Shown here: positions 62,890 to 64,000 of the stretch, piece after piece
How the letters are laid out: every line of letters begins with the position of its first letter
Numbering within the stretch: position 1 is the first letter of the stretch
Assembly (NCBI GenBank): GCA_008711295.1
Contig: VUYV01000180.1
Coordinates: 165,420-229,419, forward strand
Length of the DNA stretch: 64,000 nucleotides
From: Anarhynchus alexandrinus
Lineage: Eukaryota; Chordata; Aves; Charadriiformes; Charadriidae
Direction: 5' to 3'
Notes under the pieces: generated by a model
What the model was told of the DNA's origin: nothing
The model's input: the letters and a program-made list of their open reading frames with translations, nothing else
Databases searched by the model: none
Position numbers and translations under genes: made by a program

Positions 62890-64000
62890 GGAAAGGTTCT
62901 AAGGAAACTATGATATAGTTGCCATAACAGAAACATGGTGGGAAGACTCGCATGAGTGGAGTGCTGTGATCGATGGCTATCAACTTTTCAGAAGGGATAG
63001 GCAAGGAAGGAGAGGTGGTGGGGTGGTCCTCTATGTTAGGGGCAGTTTTGAATGTATAGAACTCAACAGTATGAATGATAGTGTTGAGTGTGTATGGATA
63101 AGAATCAAGGGGAAGGCCAACAAGGCAGACATTGTGATGGGAGTCTGTTATAGACCCCCTAATCAGGATGTAGAAAGCGATGAAATAGTCTATAAGCAGC
63201 TGGCAGAGGTCTCGCGATCGCTTGCCCTTGTTCTCGTGGGGGACTTCAACTTCCCAGATGTCTGCTGGCAATACTACACAGCAGAGAGGGAACAGTCCCG
63301 GAGGTTCCTGGAGTGTGTGGAAGACAACTTCCTAACACAGCTGGTGAAGGAACCAACTAGGGGAAGTGCCCTACTGGACCTACTGTTTGTTAACAGAGAA
63401 GGTCTTGTGGGGTCTTGTTGGAGGTCGTCTTGGGCACAGCGATCATGAAATGGTAGAATTTTCAGTTCTTGGTGAAGCAAGGCGGGGAGCCAGCAGAACT
63501 GCCACCTTGGACTTCCGAAGGGCAGACTTCAGCCTGTTTAGGAGCATGGTTGAGAGTGTCCCTTGGGAGGCAGTTTTGAAGGGCAAAGGTGCTCAGGAAG
63601 GCTGGTCATATTTCAAGCAGGTACTCTTAGAAGCACAGGAGAAGGCCATCCCCATGTCTCGAAAAACGAGCCGACAGGGAAGACAACCAGCCTGGCTAAA
63701 TATAGAGCTTTGGCTGGAACTCAGAAAAAAGGAAAGCTTACATTCTCTGGAAAAGGGGGTTGGCATCTTATGAGGATTACCAAGATATTACGAAGCTATG
63801 TAGGGGGGAAATTAGAAGGGCCAAAGCTCAATCAGAGCCCACCTTGGCCACTGCAGTTAAAGACAATAAGAAGAGATTCTTCCAGTATATCAACAGAAAA
63901 AGGAAGACTAGGAAAAATGTAGGCCCACTGATGAATGAGACGGGTGCCCTAGTGGTGGAAGACACAGAGAAGGCAGAGTTACTGAATGCCTTCTTTTCTT
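62890..64000 (+). mobile_element. CR1 LINE with ORF2 endonuclease, cut by window end
   Basis: This is a CR1-type non-LTR retrotransposon inserted in the ARHGEF7 intron opposite to the gene. Its plus-strand frame reads the apurinic-like endonuclease of ORF2: IVAITETWWEDSHEW, DGYQLFRRDRQGRRGGGV, MGVCYRPPN, LVGDFNFPDVCW and LLDLLFVN. These carry the family's catalytic patterns (the E in TETWW, the YRPP block, the D and N of GDFN). The frame is open from 62966 to 63448, breaks near 63410-63450, and resumes as HSDHEMVEFSVLG (the SDH catalytic motif) and the linker toward reverse transcriptase. It is therefore moderately young but not intact. The reverse transcriptase would lie beyond the window. 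Confidence 0.95.
62966..63448 (+). pseudogene. CR1 ORF2 endonuclease domain, frameshifted
   Basis: This 160-codon open segment covers most of the endonuclease. The homologous reading continues in a different frame (63366-63773) with GRLGHSDHEMVEF, so at least one frameshift near 63410-63420 separates YRPPN/GDFNF from the SDH motif. A second shift near 63720-63770 is suggested where the KKGKLTFSGKG frame takes over. As it stands the domain is not translatable in one piece. Confidence 0.85.

Noticed and set aside
1..64000. CRISPR arrays, operons, prophage or bacterial mobile elements
   Set aside because: Spliced vertebrate exons and CR1 LINEs explain the window; no regularly spaced repeats or clustered long frames occur.

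Overview
The window is vertebrate nuclear DNA, most likely from a bird. CR1 LINE pieces carry the ATTCTATG octamer 3' end typical of bird and other sauropsid CR1s, the introns are short for a vertebrate gene of this kind, and runs of N mark a draft assembly. The species cannot be named from the sequence.

One gene explains nearly all of the coding signal: ARHGEF7 (beta-PIX / COOL-1), a Rac/Cdc42 guanine nucleotide exchange factor, on the minus strand. Sixteen coding exons were placed by hand with canonical AG acceptors and GT donors, and every splice phase joins in frame. Reading right to left they encode the linker after the calponin-homology domain (59994-59864), the SH3 domain (57363-57162), the DH domain (48755 to 19599), the PH domain (19745 to 12747), a proline-rich and basic region (12886 to 10282), the GIT-binding segment (7248-7159) and the serine-rich C-terminus of the beta2-PIX form, ending at a stop at 3738. 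Counting from the SH3-exon methionine (57360), the protein is 625 residues. W43, L238/L239, S340, Y442 and S525 fall at the numbers used for the mammalian protein, which checks the model independently. The calponin-homology exons lie to the right of the window. The leucine-zipper/PDZ-ligand exons of beta1-PIX were not found and probably lie to the left.

Layout: 1-960 unassigned; about 961-3737 probable 3' UTR; 3738-59994 ARHGEF7 exons and introns; 59995-64000 upstream intron, with a GC-rich patch at about 60600-61060 and a plus-strand CR1 LINE with a readable endonuclease from about 62900 to the window edge. Other CR1 pieces are at 14027, 37145 and 46020, and a MIR-like SINE relic is at about 44808.

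Points for a second look: (1) a candidate alternative first exon at 26163-26078 that splices in frame into the DH domain and would make an SH3-less protein; (2) a CCAAT/GC-box/TATA-like cluster about 450 bp upstream of the SH3 exon, a possible promoter for the SH3-start isoform; (3) a segment present three times around single Ns and an 872-base gap (36211-40300), which looks like false duplication by the assembler; (4) several perfect intronic hairpins. I found no unknown multi-gene system.
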